From NCBI RefSeq assembly GCF_900143065.1, contig NZ_FRCX01000003.1:434001-498000 (forward strand): a stretch of DNA of 64,000 nucleotides, read 5' to 3'. How positions within the stretch are numbered: the stretch's first letter is position 1; the number at the start of each line of letters is the position of its first letter. Source of the DNA: Duganella sacchari (GTDB lineage Bacteria; Pseudomonadota; Gammaproteobacteria; Burkholderiales; Burkholderiaceae_D). The translations under genes and the position numbers were made by a program. Below are positions 36,350 to 45,463 of the stretch, piece after piece. Below the pieces are notes generated by a model. The model searched no databases. It was not told the DNA's origin and saw only the letters and a list, made by a program, of their open reading frames with translations.

Positions 36350-37217
36350 GCAGCTCCGTCAGGGCTTGCGCCGCGCGGCTCTGGTGGCGCTGACGATGAT
36401 GCAGCAGCGAGAATGGCCGTGGCGGCAGGTCCAGATTCACCTTGCGCAGCAGGCCCGCCTGCAGATGCGGCGCCACCACGAGTTCTGACACTACTGCCGC
36501 ATATGGTCCCGCCAGCACGGCGCTGCGTACGGCTTCGTTGGACGGCAGGTCCAGCGCGACGCGCAACTGCGACGGCATGATGCCCATGGCCGCCAGCCGT
36601 GCCTCGAATGCGGAGCGAGTGCCGGAGCCTGGCTCGCGCATGATCCACTCGGCGTCACGCAGCGCATCCGCGTCCACTGCGCGGCCATCGGCCCATGGAT
36701 GGGCGGGCGCCACGACCGCGACGATGTCGTCCTGCGCCACGGTGGTGCTGGCCAGCTCCTGCTCGTCCACGCCATCTTCCACCAGACCGAGATCGGCCAT
36801 CCCTTCACGCACCGCTTGCGCCACGCTGCTGGTGTTGCCGATGGTGAGGCTGAGGGTAATCAGCGGATACTGCTGGTGGAAGGACAGCAGCAACGGCGGC
36901 AGCCAGTAGCTGGCGATGGTCTGGCTGGCGTGGACGGCCAGTGCGCCGCGTTGCAGGCCTGCCAGTTCGGCCAGCGTCAGTTCGGCATTGCGGGCGGCGG
37001 CCAGCGTGGCGCGTGCTTCAGCCAGGAACAGGCGTCCGGCGTCATTGAGCTGGATGCCGCGCCCCATGCGGTGGAAGAGCGGCGTGTCGTAGCGCTCTTC
37101 CAGCGCGCGGATGGAGGCGCTGACGGCCGAGGGTGTGAGCGCCAGGGCATCGGCCGCCTGCGTCAGGTGCTCGCGCTCGGCGACGGCAATGAAGATACGC
37201 AGCTGTTCCAGCGTCAT
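36330..37217 (-). CDS. LysR-family transcriptional regulator
   Basis: A 295-residue regulator with the N-terminal winged HTH (LRIFIAVAEREHLTQAADALALTPSAVSASIRALEERYDTPLF) and a periplasmic-binding-like effector domain. Sequence features such as EPGSGTR in the effector pocket fit the YeiE/CysB/CbbR group. It is the second gene after the YeiH-type transporter on the same strand (9-bp gap), so it is probably co-transcribed with its own target instead of divergent, the more usual arrangement. Confidence 0.92.
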   Translation of the reverse strand: MTLEQLRIFIAVAEREHLTQAADALALTPSAVSASIRALEERYDTPLFHRMGRGIQLNDAGRLFLAEARATLAAARNAELTLAELAGLQRGALAVHASQTIASYWLPPLLLSFHQQYPLITLSLTIGNTSSVAQAVREGMADLGLVEDGVDEQELASTTVAQDDIVAVVAPAHPWADGRAVDADALRDAEWIMREPGSGTRSAFEARLAAMGIMPSQLRVALDLPSNEAVRSAVLAGPYAAVVSELVVAPHLQAGLLRKVNLDLPPRPFSLLHHRQRHQSRAAQALTELLKRPAS

Positions 37218-37226
37218 ACGGATTCC

Positions 37227-38222
37227 TTAAGCGATATGCAGAAAATGGATCAGTCCCAGGCTGATGGCCGACAGTGCCAGCAGGGACAGCACCACGACCA
37301 TGGTAACCCGGCCACCGGCGCGCAGCACAGAGCGCGCATCGACACCCAGGCCCAGTGCGGCCATGGACATCACGGTCAGCGCATTGGCGGCGATGTGGGT
37401 TGGCGCCAGCAGCGCTTGCGGCAGCAGGCCGAAGGAACGCAGCGCCATCAGCGTCAGGAAGCCGACGATGAACCATGGCAGCAGGTGCGACAGTTGCGGG
37501 CGCTGGCGTTCGCTGCGTGGACCGAACAGGGACAGTAGCAGCACGACCGGCCCGAGCATCAGCACGCGGACCAGTTTGACCAGTGTGCCGATGTGGGCGC
37601 TGGTCAGCGATACGGCGCTCGTGGCGGCCAGCACTTGCGGCACGGCGTACACGGTCAGGCCGGCAAACACGCCGTACTGCATGGCGGACAGCGACAGCAG
37701 CGGCATCATCAGCGGCAAGGTCAGCACCACAATCACGCCCAGCACGGCGGTGAAGGAGATGGAGGCGGCAACGTCTTCGCCATCCGCATCAATCACCGGC
37801 GCTACGGCGGCGATGGCGGAATTGCCGCAGATGGAGTTGCCGCAGGCGATCAGGATGGCCAGTTTGCTGGGCAGGCCGCCGAGGCGGCCAATCGCGTAGC
37901 TGCAGGCGATGGCCAGCAACACCACGCCGGCGATGCCAGCCAACAGCGTCCAGCCGCTCGCAAGGATGGCCCCGGCACTGACCGATGCGCCCAGCAGCAG
38001 GACGGCAAGTTCCAGCAGGGTCTTGGCGCTGAAGTGGATGCCGGCGTCCCAGCGCGGCGATAGCTGCACGGTGGTGCGCAGTGTGGTGCCGAGCACGATG
38101 GCCAGCACCAGGCTTTCCAGCCAGGCGCGGCCGAATAATGCTGCTTCGATGCGCTCCAGGCCGATGGCGGCGGCAGTGACGGCTGCACACAGCAGCAGGC
38201 CAGGCAGGATATTGTTGCGCAT
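37227..38222 (-). CDS. yeiH: YeiH-family putative sulfate/sulfonate exporter
   Basis: A 331-residue inner-membrane protein with about ten membrane segments and the family's conserved core LVLAIVLGTTLRTT and ACGNSICGNSAIAAVAPVI. YeiH proteins are annotated as putative sulfate exporters; the transported ion is not proven. Start set at ATG 38222 (MRNNILPG), preceded by AAGGAG; the longer frame from 38324 lacks support. A LysR regulator follows 9 bases downstream. Confidence 0.92.
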   Translation of the reverse strand: MRNNILPGLLLCAAVTAAAIGLERIEAALFGRAWLESLVLAIVLGTTLRTTVQLSPRWDAGIHFSAKTLLELAVLLLGASVSAGAILASGWTLLAGIAGVVLLAIACSYAIGRLGGLPSKLAILIACGNSICGNSAIAAVAPVIDADGEDVAASISFTAVLGVIVVLTLPLMMPLLSLSAMQYGVFAGLTVYAVPQVLAATSAVSLTSAHIGTLVKLVRVLMLGPVVLLLSLFGPRSERQRPQLSHLLPWFIVGFLTLMALRSFGLLPQALLAPTHIAANALTVMSMAALGLGVDARSVLRAGGRVTMVVVLSLLALSAISLGLIHFLHIA

Positions 38223-38412
38223 TTCATACTCCTTATTACAAATCCGAATAAGCAAAGTATGAAACCGCATGGCCATGCAGTCCATTGATATGTTCTGCAC
38301 AAATCGTTCGATTTCATAAAACAATTGGCCTCCACCCGCTGTCAGGCGAGCGGAATCGCTATGGACATTAATATCACGCTAAGATGGCCGTTTCTTGGTC
38401 GGGGGAGCAGCG

Positions 38413-39519
38413 ATGGGAATGCGTGATTGGCTGGCGGCGGTGCTGGTTGGGGTATGCAGTCTGGCGCAGGCGGCCGGACCGAACAACCGCGCGGAAGCGG
38501 TGCAGATCGTCGCGGAGATGCGCCGCGTGGTCACGCCCGGCGGCGTGGAGCGCAGCCAGATGGTGCGTATCGGCGGCATCGACCAGGCGGTGACGATACG
38601 CGGCACGGACCTGCGCAATCCCATCCTGCTCATGGTGCATGGCGGCCCGGGTTATGTGGCGATGCCGACCAGCTGGTATTTCCAGCGTGGCTGGGAGGAC
38701 TACTTCACCGTGGTCCAGTGGGACCAGCGCGGCGCCGGCAAGACCTACGCCGCCAACGACCCGGCCACCGTGGCGCCGACCATGACGCGCGCACGCATGC
38801 TGGCCGATGCCGAAGAAATGGTGACGTGGCTGCGCAAGGAATTCGGCAAGGACCGTATTTTCCTGATGGGGCATTCCTGGGGTAGCTCGCTGGGCGTGGA
38901 CATCGCCAGCCGCCATCCGGAGTGGCTGCATGCCTACATTGGCATGGGGCAGATCGCCAATTCGCCCGAGAGCGAGCGGCGCGGCTGGCGTTTTGCGCTC
39001 GATGCGGCAAGGCGTGACGGCAACCAGCCGGCGGTGCGCGAGCTGGAAGCGTTGGCGCCCTATGCCGCGCCGGGGCAGACGGTACGGCTCAAGGACCTGT
39101 ACGCGCAACGCAAATGGCTGGGTTACTACGGCGGCGCGGTGCATGCGCGCCGTGGCTTTGAGGCCGAGTCGGCGGCTGTGAAGCTGGCGCCCGAATATTC
39201 GGATGCGGAGCTGAAGACCATCTGGGAGGCCGGCGACTTCTCCGCCAGCCATCTGCTGGCCGACGTGGTGGCGATCGATTTCAGCAAGCTGACGCAGTTC
39301 CGCTGCCCGATCATCATTTTCAACGGCCGCCATGACTACAATGTGTCGTCCAGCGTGACGGCCGAGTGGTTCGAGACGATACAGGCGCCGTCGAAAAAGC
39401 TGGTGTGGTTCGAACACTCGGCGCATGAGATGTTCAACGAGGAGCCGGGCAAGATGCTGGTGTCGCTGGTGAATCTGGCGCGGCCATTTGCCGAGAAAGC
39501 AGGCGATGTAGCTCCCTGA
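38413..39519 (+). CDS. Exported alpha/beta hydrolase, proline-iminopeptidase-like (S33)
   Basis: The 368-residue protein has a signal peptide (about 20 residues, AQAAG cleavage) and the S33-type hydrolase fold: oxyanion loop HGGPG, WDQRGAGKTY, nucleophile elbow GHSWGS, the acid in GRHDYNV and the His in HSAHEM. These are the features of prolyl aminopeptidase-like hydrolases; exact substrate unknown. Start at ATG 38413 has GGGGGAG 7 bases upstream. The czcI start is 12 bases downstream of its stop, but the metal operon probably has its own promoter. Confidence 0.88.
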   Translation: MGMRDWLAAVLVGVCSLAQAAGPNNRAEAVQIVAEMRRVVTPGGVERSQMVRIGGIDQAVTIRGTDLRNPILLMVHGGPGYVAMPTSWYFQRGWEDYFTVVQWDQRGAGKTYAANDPATVAPTMTRARMLADAEEMVTWLRKEFGKDRIFLMGHSWGSSLGVDIASRHPEWLHAYIGMGQIANSPESERRGWRFALDAARRDGNQPAVRELEALAPYAAPGQTVRLKDLYAQRKWLGYYGGAVHARRGFEAESAAVKLAPEYSDAELKTIWEAGDFSASHLLADVVAIDFSKLTQFRCPIIIFNGRHDYNVSSSVTAEWFETIQAPSKKLVWFEHSAHEMFNEEPGKMLVSLVNLARPFAEKAGDVAP

Positions 39520-39531
39520 TACAATAGCCGC

Positions 39532-39873
39532 GTGAAAAAAATACTGCTCATACTGCTGCTGACAATATTGCCTATCCAGTACTCCTGGTCGATGGCGGCC
39601 GTCTATTGCCAGCACGAGTCGAGCAAGGTCACGCACTTTGGCCACCATGGCCATCAGCACCAGTCGCAAGCCGATGATGGCGCGGACAAGAGCAAGCTGT
39701 CCAAGCATGGCGATTGCGAGGTTTGCCACCACGCGGTGCAAGCCTCGCTGTCCGGCGCCGATGCGGTGCTGGCCGCTGCGCCGGCAGTCGTGTACACGCC
39801 GTCCGGCGTGCCGCGCTACCACTCCTACATTGCCGACGGGCCGCCGCGGCCCAACTGGTCCCTCGTCGCTTAA
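39532..39873 (+). CDS. czcI: CzcI-like metal-resistance regulatory/periplasmic protein
   Basis: A 113-residue exported protein starting at GTG 39532. The signal peptide core LLILLLTILPIQYSWS and the following YCQHE, then a His-rich stretch HFGHHGHQHQ and CEVCHH, match CzcI of Cupriavidus czc operons from memory. His and Cys clusters suggest Zn/Co/Cd binding in the periplasm. It heads czcCBA, the canonical order. Confidence 0.85.
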   Translation: MKKILLILLLTILPIQYSWSMAAVYCQHESSKVTHFGHHGHQHQSQADDGADKSKLSKHGDCEVCHHAVQASLSGADAVLAAAPAVVYTPSGVPRYHSYIADGPPRPNWSLVA

Positions 39874-39943
39874 CGCGGCGAGACCTGATCTCCTATTCCC
39901 TGTCACGTCTCGTCGAATTCCATCCTTTTAACTGGAGAATTCG

Positions 39944-41164
39944 ATGTACAAATTTGTTTTGCCGCTATGGCTAGCGGCATGGCCTGCCTATGCGCAGGCC
40001 GGAATCGAGCCGCCTGCGCCATTAACGCTGCCCGCAGCGCTGGCGCTGGCGGATAGCGCCAATGCCGATCTGGCGGCGGCGCGTCATGAACTGTCGGCGG
40101 AAGATGGCGTGGTGCAGCAGGCTGGCTTGCTGCCCAATCCCTCGCTGACCGTGGAGCGCGTCGATACGCGGCGCGATACGCGCGAAACCACGGTGCAACT
40201 GAGCCAGCCGCTGGAACTGGGCGGCAAGCGTTCGGCCCGGGTGCAGGCAGCGCAGCGCGGACGCGAAGGTGCGGCGGCTGCGCTGGTCCAGCGTCGCGCC
40301 GAGGTCCATTCTGAAACCACGGCGGCGTGGTTTGCAGTGCTGGCCGCGCAGGAGCAGTTACGTCTTGCGCAGAAGGCGTCCGAGCTGGCGCAGCGTGCGG
40401 CGGCGGCGACTGGCCGCCGGGTGGTGGCCGGCAAGGTGTCGCCGGTGGAGGAGACGCGGGCGCAGGTGGCGGCATCCACCGTCAAGCTGGACCTGATCCG
40501 CGCGCAAAGTGCGCTGGTGACGGCGCGTGCGCGGCTGGCGTCCATGTGGGGCAATCCGGCGCCGGTGTTTGAGAAAGTGGCGGGCGAGATCGAGGCGCTG
40601 CCCGAGTTGGCGCCGCTGCCGGCGCAGCGTGCGTTGCTGGCGCAGGCGCCGGCCATGCAGGTGGCGCGGTCGGAAGTGGAACGCCGCCAGGCGCTGGCGA
40701 AGGTGGAACTGTCGCGCCGCGTGCCGGATGTGTCGGTCAATATCGGCAGCAAGCGTTCGGAAGAGCTGGGGCGCACGCAGGCGGTGTTTGGCATTTCCGT
40801 GCCGCTGCCGCTGTTCGACCGCAATCAGGGCGCGGTGCTGGAGACGGCACGCCGCGCCGACAAGGCGCGCGACGAGCTGACGGCGACTGCCGCGCGGCTG
40901 GAGGCCGAGCTGGCGCAGGCACGCGAGGAGTATGCCGCGTCGCGCGCACAGGCGCTGGCGCTGCGCAGCGAGATTCTGCCGGGCGCGCAAAGCGCCTACG
41001 ACGCGGCCATCACAGGCTTCGACTACGGCAAATTCGGCTTCCTCGATGTGCTGGACGCGCAGCGCACCCTGTTGCAAGCCCAGTCCCACTACCTGACCAC
41101 CCTGGCCGACGCGCATCGCGCGCAAGCCGCCATTGCCCGCATTCTGGGAGCAGATCATGAATAA
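39944..41164 (+). CDS. czcC: CzcC-like outer-membrane factor (TolC family)
   Basis: The 406-residue protein forms the outer-membrane channel of a tripartite metal efflux pump. It has a signal peptide (LAAWPAYAQA) and two outer-membrane-efflux repeats of long amphipathic helices (PLTLPAALALADSANADLAAAR; RALLAQAPAMQVARSEVERRQ). The stop overlaps the start of czcB by 8 bases, so the genes are coupled. Confidence 0.92.
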   Translation: MYKFVLPLWLAAWPAYAQAGIEPPAPLTLPAALALADSANADLAAARHELSAEDGVVQQAGLLPNPSLTVERVDTRRDTRETTVQLSQPLELGGKRSARVQAAQRGREGAAAALVQRRAEVHSETTAAWFAVLAAQEQLRLAQKASELAQRAAAATGRRVVAGKVSPVEETRAQVAASTVKLDLIRAQSALVTARARLASMWGNPAPVFEKVAGEIEALPELAPLPAQRALLAQAPAMQVARSEVERRQALAKVELSRRVPDVSVNIGSKRSEELGRTQAVFGISVPLPLFDRNQGAVLETARRADKARDELTATAARLEAELAQAREEYAASRAQALALRSEILPGAQSAYDAAITGFDYGKFGFLDVLDAQRTLLQAQSHYLTTLADAHRAQAAIARILGADHE

Positions 41165-42344
41165 GAAACAGACCATTACCATCGCCGCCATGGCGGCTAT
41201 TGCGCTGCTGCTGGCGGCGTTCATTCTCAAACCGCGTGCAGAAAGCGCACATGACGGTCATGCGGACAGCGAGCCGGCCACCGCTCGCGAAGGCGCGGCT
41301 GCGGTCGAGGCGGTGGCGTTGAGCGAGGCGCAAATCAAGGCGGCCGGCATCACGCTGGCCGCCGCCGGCCCGGCGCAAATCAGCACCGTTCTCACGCTGC
41401 CAGGCGAAATCCGCTTCAACGAAGACCGTACCGCGCACGTGGTGCCCAAGCTGTCGGGCGTGGTGACCGCCGTGCATGTGGAACTGGGCGAGACGGTGAA
41501 GCGTGGCCAGTTGCTGGCGGTGGTCGCCAGCAGCGCCTTGTCGGAACAGCGCAGCGAACTGCTGACTGCACAACGCCGGCTGGCGCTGGCCGGGACCACG
41601 CTGGAGCGTGAACGCAAACTGTGGCAAGACAAGATCTCCGCCGAGCAGGACTATCTGCAGGCAAAGCAGGCTGCGAGCGAAGCGGAAATCGCGGTGCAGA
41701 ACGCGCGCCAGAAACTCAGCGTGCTGGGTACTGGCGCTGCTGGCGGTACCCAGCTGAATCAGTTGAATCAACTGGAATTGCGCGCACCATTCGATGGCGT
41801 GGTGATGGAAAAGCACCTGGCGCTTGGCGAGGCGATCAAGGAAGACGCCAACGTCTTCACCATCTCCGACCTGTCCACCGTATGGGCCGATTTCGCCGTG
41901 CCGCCGCAGGATCTGAACCGGGTGCGTGTTGGTGAAACCGTCATCGTCCGTGCGTCCGCGTTTGATGCCCAGGCCAGCGGCAAGATCACCTATGTCGGCG
42001 CCCTGCTGGGCGAGCAGACCCGCACCGCCAAGGCGCGCGTGTCGCTCAAAAATCCGCAAGGCGCCTGGCGTCCCGGCCTGTTCGTCAATGTCGATGTGCA
42101 GTCGGGCCTGAGTTCCGCTGCCGTCACAGTGGCGGCGGATGCGGTGCAGACGATAGACGGCAAATCCGCCATCTTCGTACGCAATGCCAAGGGCTTCCAG
42201 GTGCAGACGGTGACGCTGGGGCGCAGCGATGGCAAGCTTACCGAGGTGCTGCAAGGTCTGTCCGCAGGCGCGCAGTATGCCGCCGTCAACAGCTACGTGC
42301 TGAAAGCGGAACTGGGCAAAGACAGCGCCGAACACGAACATTGA
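41157..42344 (+). CDS. czcB: CzcB-like membrane-fusion (periplasmic adaptor) protein
   Basis: A 395-residue adaptor linking the inner-membrane pump to CzcC. The N-terminus is one membrane anchor (TITIAAMAAIALLLAAFIL), followed by a short His-containing segment (HDGHADSE). The HlyD-type lipoyl half-motifs flank a coiled-coil hairpin (VVPKLSGVVTAVHVELGETVKRGQ ... NQLELRAPFDGVVMEKH), and a beta-barrel follows. Start ATG 41157 lies inside the end of czcC; the longer frame from 41133 is not supported. Confidence 0.93.
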   Translation: MNKKQTITIAAMAAIALLLAAFILKPRAESAHDGHADSEPATAREGAAAVEAVALSEAQIKAAGITLAAAGPAQISTVLTLPGEIRFNEDRTAHVVPKLSGVVTAVHVELGETVKRGQLLAVVASSALSEQRSELLTAQRRLALAGTTLERERKLWQDKISAEQDYLQAKQAASEAEIAVQNARQKLSVLGTGAAGGTQLNQLNQLELRAPFDGVVMEKHLALGEAIKEDANVFTISDLSTVWADFAVPPQDLNRVRVGETVIVRASAFDAQASGKITYVGALLGEQTRTAKARVSLKNPQGAWRPGLFVNVDVQSGLSSAAVTVAADAVQTIDGKSAIFVRNAKGFQVQTVTLGRSDGKLTEVLQGLSAGAQYAAVNSYVLKAELGKDSAEHEH

Positions 42345-42358
42345 TACGGGAGACGACT

Positions 42359-45300
42359 ATGTTTGAACGTATCATCCGCTACGCCATCCATCAGCGCTGG
42401 CTGGTCCTGCTGCTGGTCGCAGGCATGGCTGCCCTGGGCATCTACAGTTATCAAAAGCTGCCGATTGACGCGGTGCCGGACATCACCAACGTGCAGGTGC
42501 AGATCAACACGGCGGCGCCGGGCTACTCGCCACTGGAGGTCGAGCAGCGTGTGACCTTCCCGCTGGAGACGGTGCTGGCTGGCTTGCCGCGCCTGGAGCA
42601 GACACGCTCGCTGTCGCGTTATGGCCTGTCGCAGATCACCGTGGTATTCAAGGACGGTACCGACATCTACTTCGCGCGCCAGATGGTTAGCGAACGTTTG
42701 CAGCAAGCACGCGCGCAACTGCCTGCCGGGATCACGCCATCGATGGGGCCTGTCTCGACCGGCCTGGGTGAAATCTACCTGTGGACGGTGGAAGCCAAGC
42801 CCAACGCGAAAAAAGCCGATGGCACGCCGTACACGCCAACCGATCTGCGTGAGATTCAGGACTGGATCGTCAAGCCGCAGCTGCGCAACGTGGCTGGCGT
42901 CACCGAGATCAATTCCATCGGCGGCTACGCCAAGGAATATCATGTGGCGCCGCAGCCGCAACGGCTGGCGTCATACGGCCTGACCTTGCAGGATGTGGTG
43001 ACTGCGCTGGAGCGTAACAACGGCAATGCCGGCGCCGGCTACATCGAAAAACGTGGTGAACAGCTGCTGGTGCGCGCACCGGGGCAGGTACGCTCGCTGG
43101 AAGACATCCGCAACATCGTGCTGCGCACGGCCGGCGGCGTGCCGGTGCGCGTGCGCGATGTCGCGGAAGTTGACGTCGGCCGCGAACTGCGCACCGGCGC
43201 CGCAACCGAAAATGGCCGCGAGGTGGTGCTCGGCACCGTCTTCATGCTGATCGGCCAGAACAGCCGCGCCGTGTCGCAGGCGGTGGACAAGCAGATGGCC
43301 GTCATCAACCGCAGCCTGCCGCCAGGCGTGGAGGCGATCACCGTCTACGACCGCACCGCACTGGTGGACAAAGCCATCCGCACCGTGAAAAAGAACCTGC
43401 TGGAAGGTGCGGTGCTGGTGATTGCCGTGCTGTTTATCTTCCTCGGCAACCTGCGCGCGGCATTGATTACAGCCATGGTGATCCCCTTGTCCATGCTGTT
43501 CACCTTCAGCGGCATGGTGGCGTACAAGGTCAGCGCCAACCTGCTGAGCCTTGGCGCGCTGGACTTCGGGATCATCGTGGACGGCGCGGTGGTCATCGTT
43601 GAAAACTGCGTGCGCCGCCTGGCGCATGCGCAAGCGACGCTGGGCCGTTCGCTGACACGCGCGGAGAAGTTCGAAGAAGTCTTCGCTGCCGCCAAGGAAG
43701 CGCGCCGGCCGCTGTTATTCGGTCAGCTCATCATCATGGTGGTCTATCTGCCGATCTTTGCGCTGACGGGCGTGGAAGGCCGCATGTTCCATCCGATGGC
43801 GCTGACGGTGGTGATGGCGCTGCTGGGTGCGATGATCCTGTCGGTGACCTTCATTCCCGCCGCCGTGGCGCTGTTTATTGGCGACCGTGTGGTGGAGAAG
43901 GAGACGCATCGCATCAATCTCTGGTACGGCGCAATGCTGGAACGCGCGCTGGCGAATACTCCGGTGGTGCTGAGCTTTGCCGGGATTGCGGTGGCGCTGT
44001 CGCTATTACTGGCGACGCGCATGGGCAGTGAGTTCGTCCCCAGCCTGAACGAAGGCGACATCGCCATGCAGGCCCTGCGCATCCCCGGCACTAGCCTGAC
44101 GCAGTCGGTCGAGATGCAGAAGCAGATCGAGACGACGCTGATGCGCAAGTTCCCGGAAATCGAGCGTGTCTTTGCGCGTATCGGTACGGCGGAAATCGCA
44201 TCCGACCCGATGCCGCCGAATATCTCGGACGGCTACATCATGCTGAAGCCGGAGCCGCAATGGCCCAAGCCCCGGAAGTCGCATGCCGAGCTGCTGGAGG
44301 CGATACAGAAAACCGTGGCGGCAATGCCGGGCAATGCCTACGAGTTTTCGCAGCCGATCCAGCTTCGCTTCAACGAGCTGATATCGGGTGTGCGCAGCGA
44401 CGTCGCCGTCAAGCTGTTTGGCGACGATGCCGATGTGCTCAACGATACCGCTGCGCGCATTGCCGCCATGCTGGGCAAGGTGAGCGGTGCGCAAGAGGTG
44501 AAGATCGAGCAGACCAGCGGCCTGCCGGTGCTGACCGTCGATATCGACCGCAGCAAGACCGCGCGCTATGGCCTCAACGTCAGCGATGTGCAGGACGCGA
44601 TTGCCACCGCCATCGGCGGCAAGCAAGCCGGCACCATGTTTGAAGGTGATCGCCGCTTTGATATCGTGGTGCGCTTGCCGGATGCACTGCGTGCGGATAT
44701 GGAGGCGATCCGACGCCTGCCGTTGCCGCTGCCGGGCGGCGCCAACTTCATCCCGCTGGGCGAGGTGGCGACGTTCACCATCGCACCGGGGCCGAACCAG
44801 ATCAGCCGCGAGAACGGCAAACGCCGTGTCGTCATCAGCGCCAATGTGCGCGGGCGCGATATCGGCTCATTCGTTGCGGAGGCGGAGCAGCGCTTGCAGC
44901 AGGTGACCATCCCCGCCGGCTATTGGACCACGTGGGGTGGCCAGTTCGAGCAGCTGCAATCGGCTTCGCAGCGTTTGCAGATCGTGGTGCCGGCGGCACT
45001 GGCGCTGGTGATGCTGCTGCTGTTCGCGATGTTCGGCAATCTGAAGGATGGCTTGCTGGTGTTCAGCGGCATTCCGTTCGCACTGACGGGCGGCCTGGCG
45101 GCGCTGGCGCTGCGCGGCATACCGTTGTCGATCTCGGCGGTGGTGGGCTTTATCGCCTTGTCCGGCGTGGCGGTGCTGAATGGCCTGGTGCTGATTTCCG
45201 CCATCCGCAAGCTGCGCGAAGATGGCCGCACTGTTGAACAGGCGATTCGCGAAGGTGCGCTGGGCCGTTTGCGTCCCGTGCTGATGACGGCGCTGGTCGC

Positions 45301-45463
45301 TTCGCTGGGCTTCATCCCCATGGCGATTGCTACCGGCACCGGTGCGGAGGTGCAGCGGCCACTGGCCACGGTGGTCATAGGCGGCATCCTGTCGTCTACC
45401 GCGCTGACGCTGCTGGTGCTGCCGCTGCTTTACCGTCTTACTTCGCAGCGCAGCGCGCCTTGA
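42359..45463 (+). CDS. czcA: CzcA-like heavy-metal efflux RND permease
   Basis: The 1,034-residue inner-membrane proton antiporter pumps divalent cations. The HME1 signature for Zn/Co/Cd is present: DFGIIVDGAVVIVEN begins at D402, giving D402, D408 and E415, the residues required in Cupriavidus CzcA. Two large periplasmic loops and about twelve membrane segments fit the family. Start ATG 42359 follows GGGAGA; it lies 14 bases after czcB. No czcD or czcRS genes are visible. The last 26 bases overlap the convergent halogenase gene. Confidence 0.95.
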   Translation: MFERIIRYAIHQRWLVLLLVAGMAALGIYSYQKLPIDAVPDITNVQVQINTAAPGYSPLEVEQRVTFPLETVLAGLPRLEQTRSLSRYGLSQITVVFKDGTDIYFARQMVSERLQQARAQLPAGITPSMGPVSTGLGEIYLWTVEAKPNAKKADGTPYTPTDLREIQDWIVKPQLRNVAGVTEINSIGGYAKEYHVAPQPQRLASYGLTLQDVVTALERNNGNAGAGYIEKRGEQLLVRAPGQVRSLEDIRNIVLRTAGGVPVRVRDVAEVDVGRELRTGAATENGREVVLGTVFMLIGQNSRAVSQAVDKQMAVINRSLPPGVEAITVYDRTALVDKAIRTVKKNLLEGAVLVIAVLFIFLGNLRAALITAMVIPLSMLFTFSGMVAYKVSANLLSLGALDFGIIVDGAVVIVENCVRRLAHAQATLGRSLTRAEKFEEVFAAAKEARRPLLFGQLIIMVVYLPIFALTGVEGRMFHPMALTVVMALLGAMILSVTFIPAAVALFIGDRVVEKETHRINLWYGAMLERALANTPVVLSFAGIAVALSLLLATRMGSEFVPSLNEGDIAMQALRIPGTSLTQSVEMQKQIETTLMRKFPEIERVFARIGTAEIASDPMPPNISDGYIMLKPEPQWPKPRKSHAELLEAIQKTVAAMPGNAYEFSQPIQLRFNELISGVRSDVAVKLFGDDADVLNDTAARIAAMLGKVSGAQEVKIEQTSGLPVLTVDIDRSKTARYGLNVSDVQDAIATAIGGKQAGTMFEGDRRFDIVVRLPDALRADMEAIRRLPLPLPGGANFIPLGEVATFTIAPGPNQISRENGKRRVVISANVRGRDIGSFVAEAEQRLQQVTIPAGYWTTWGGQFEQLQSASQRLQIVVPAALALVMLLLFAMFGNLKDGLLVFSGIPFALTGGLAALALRGIPLSISAVVGFIALSGVAVLNGLVLISAIRKLREDGRTVEQAIREGALGRLRPVLMTALVASLGFIPMAIATGTGAEVQRPLATVVIGGILSSTALTLLVLPLLYRLTSQRSAP

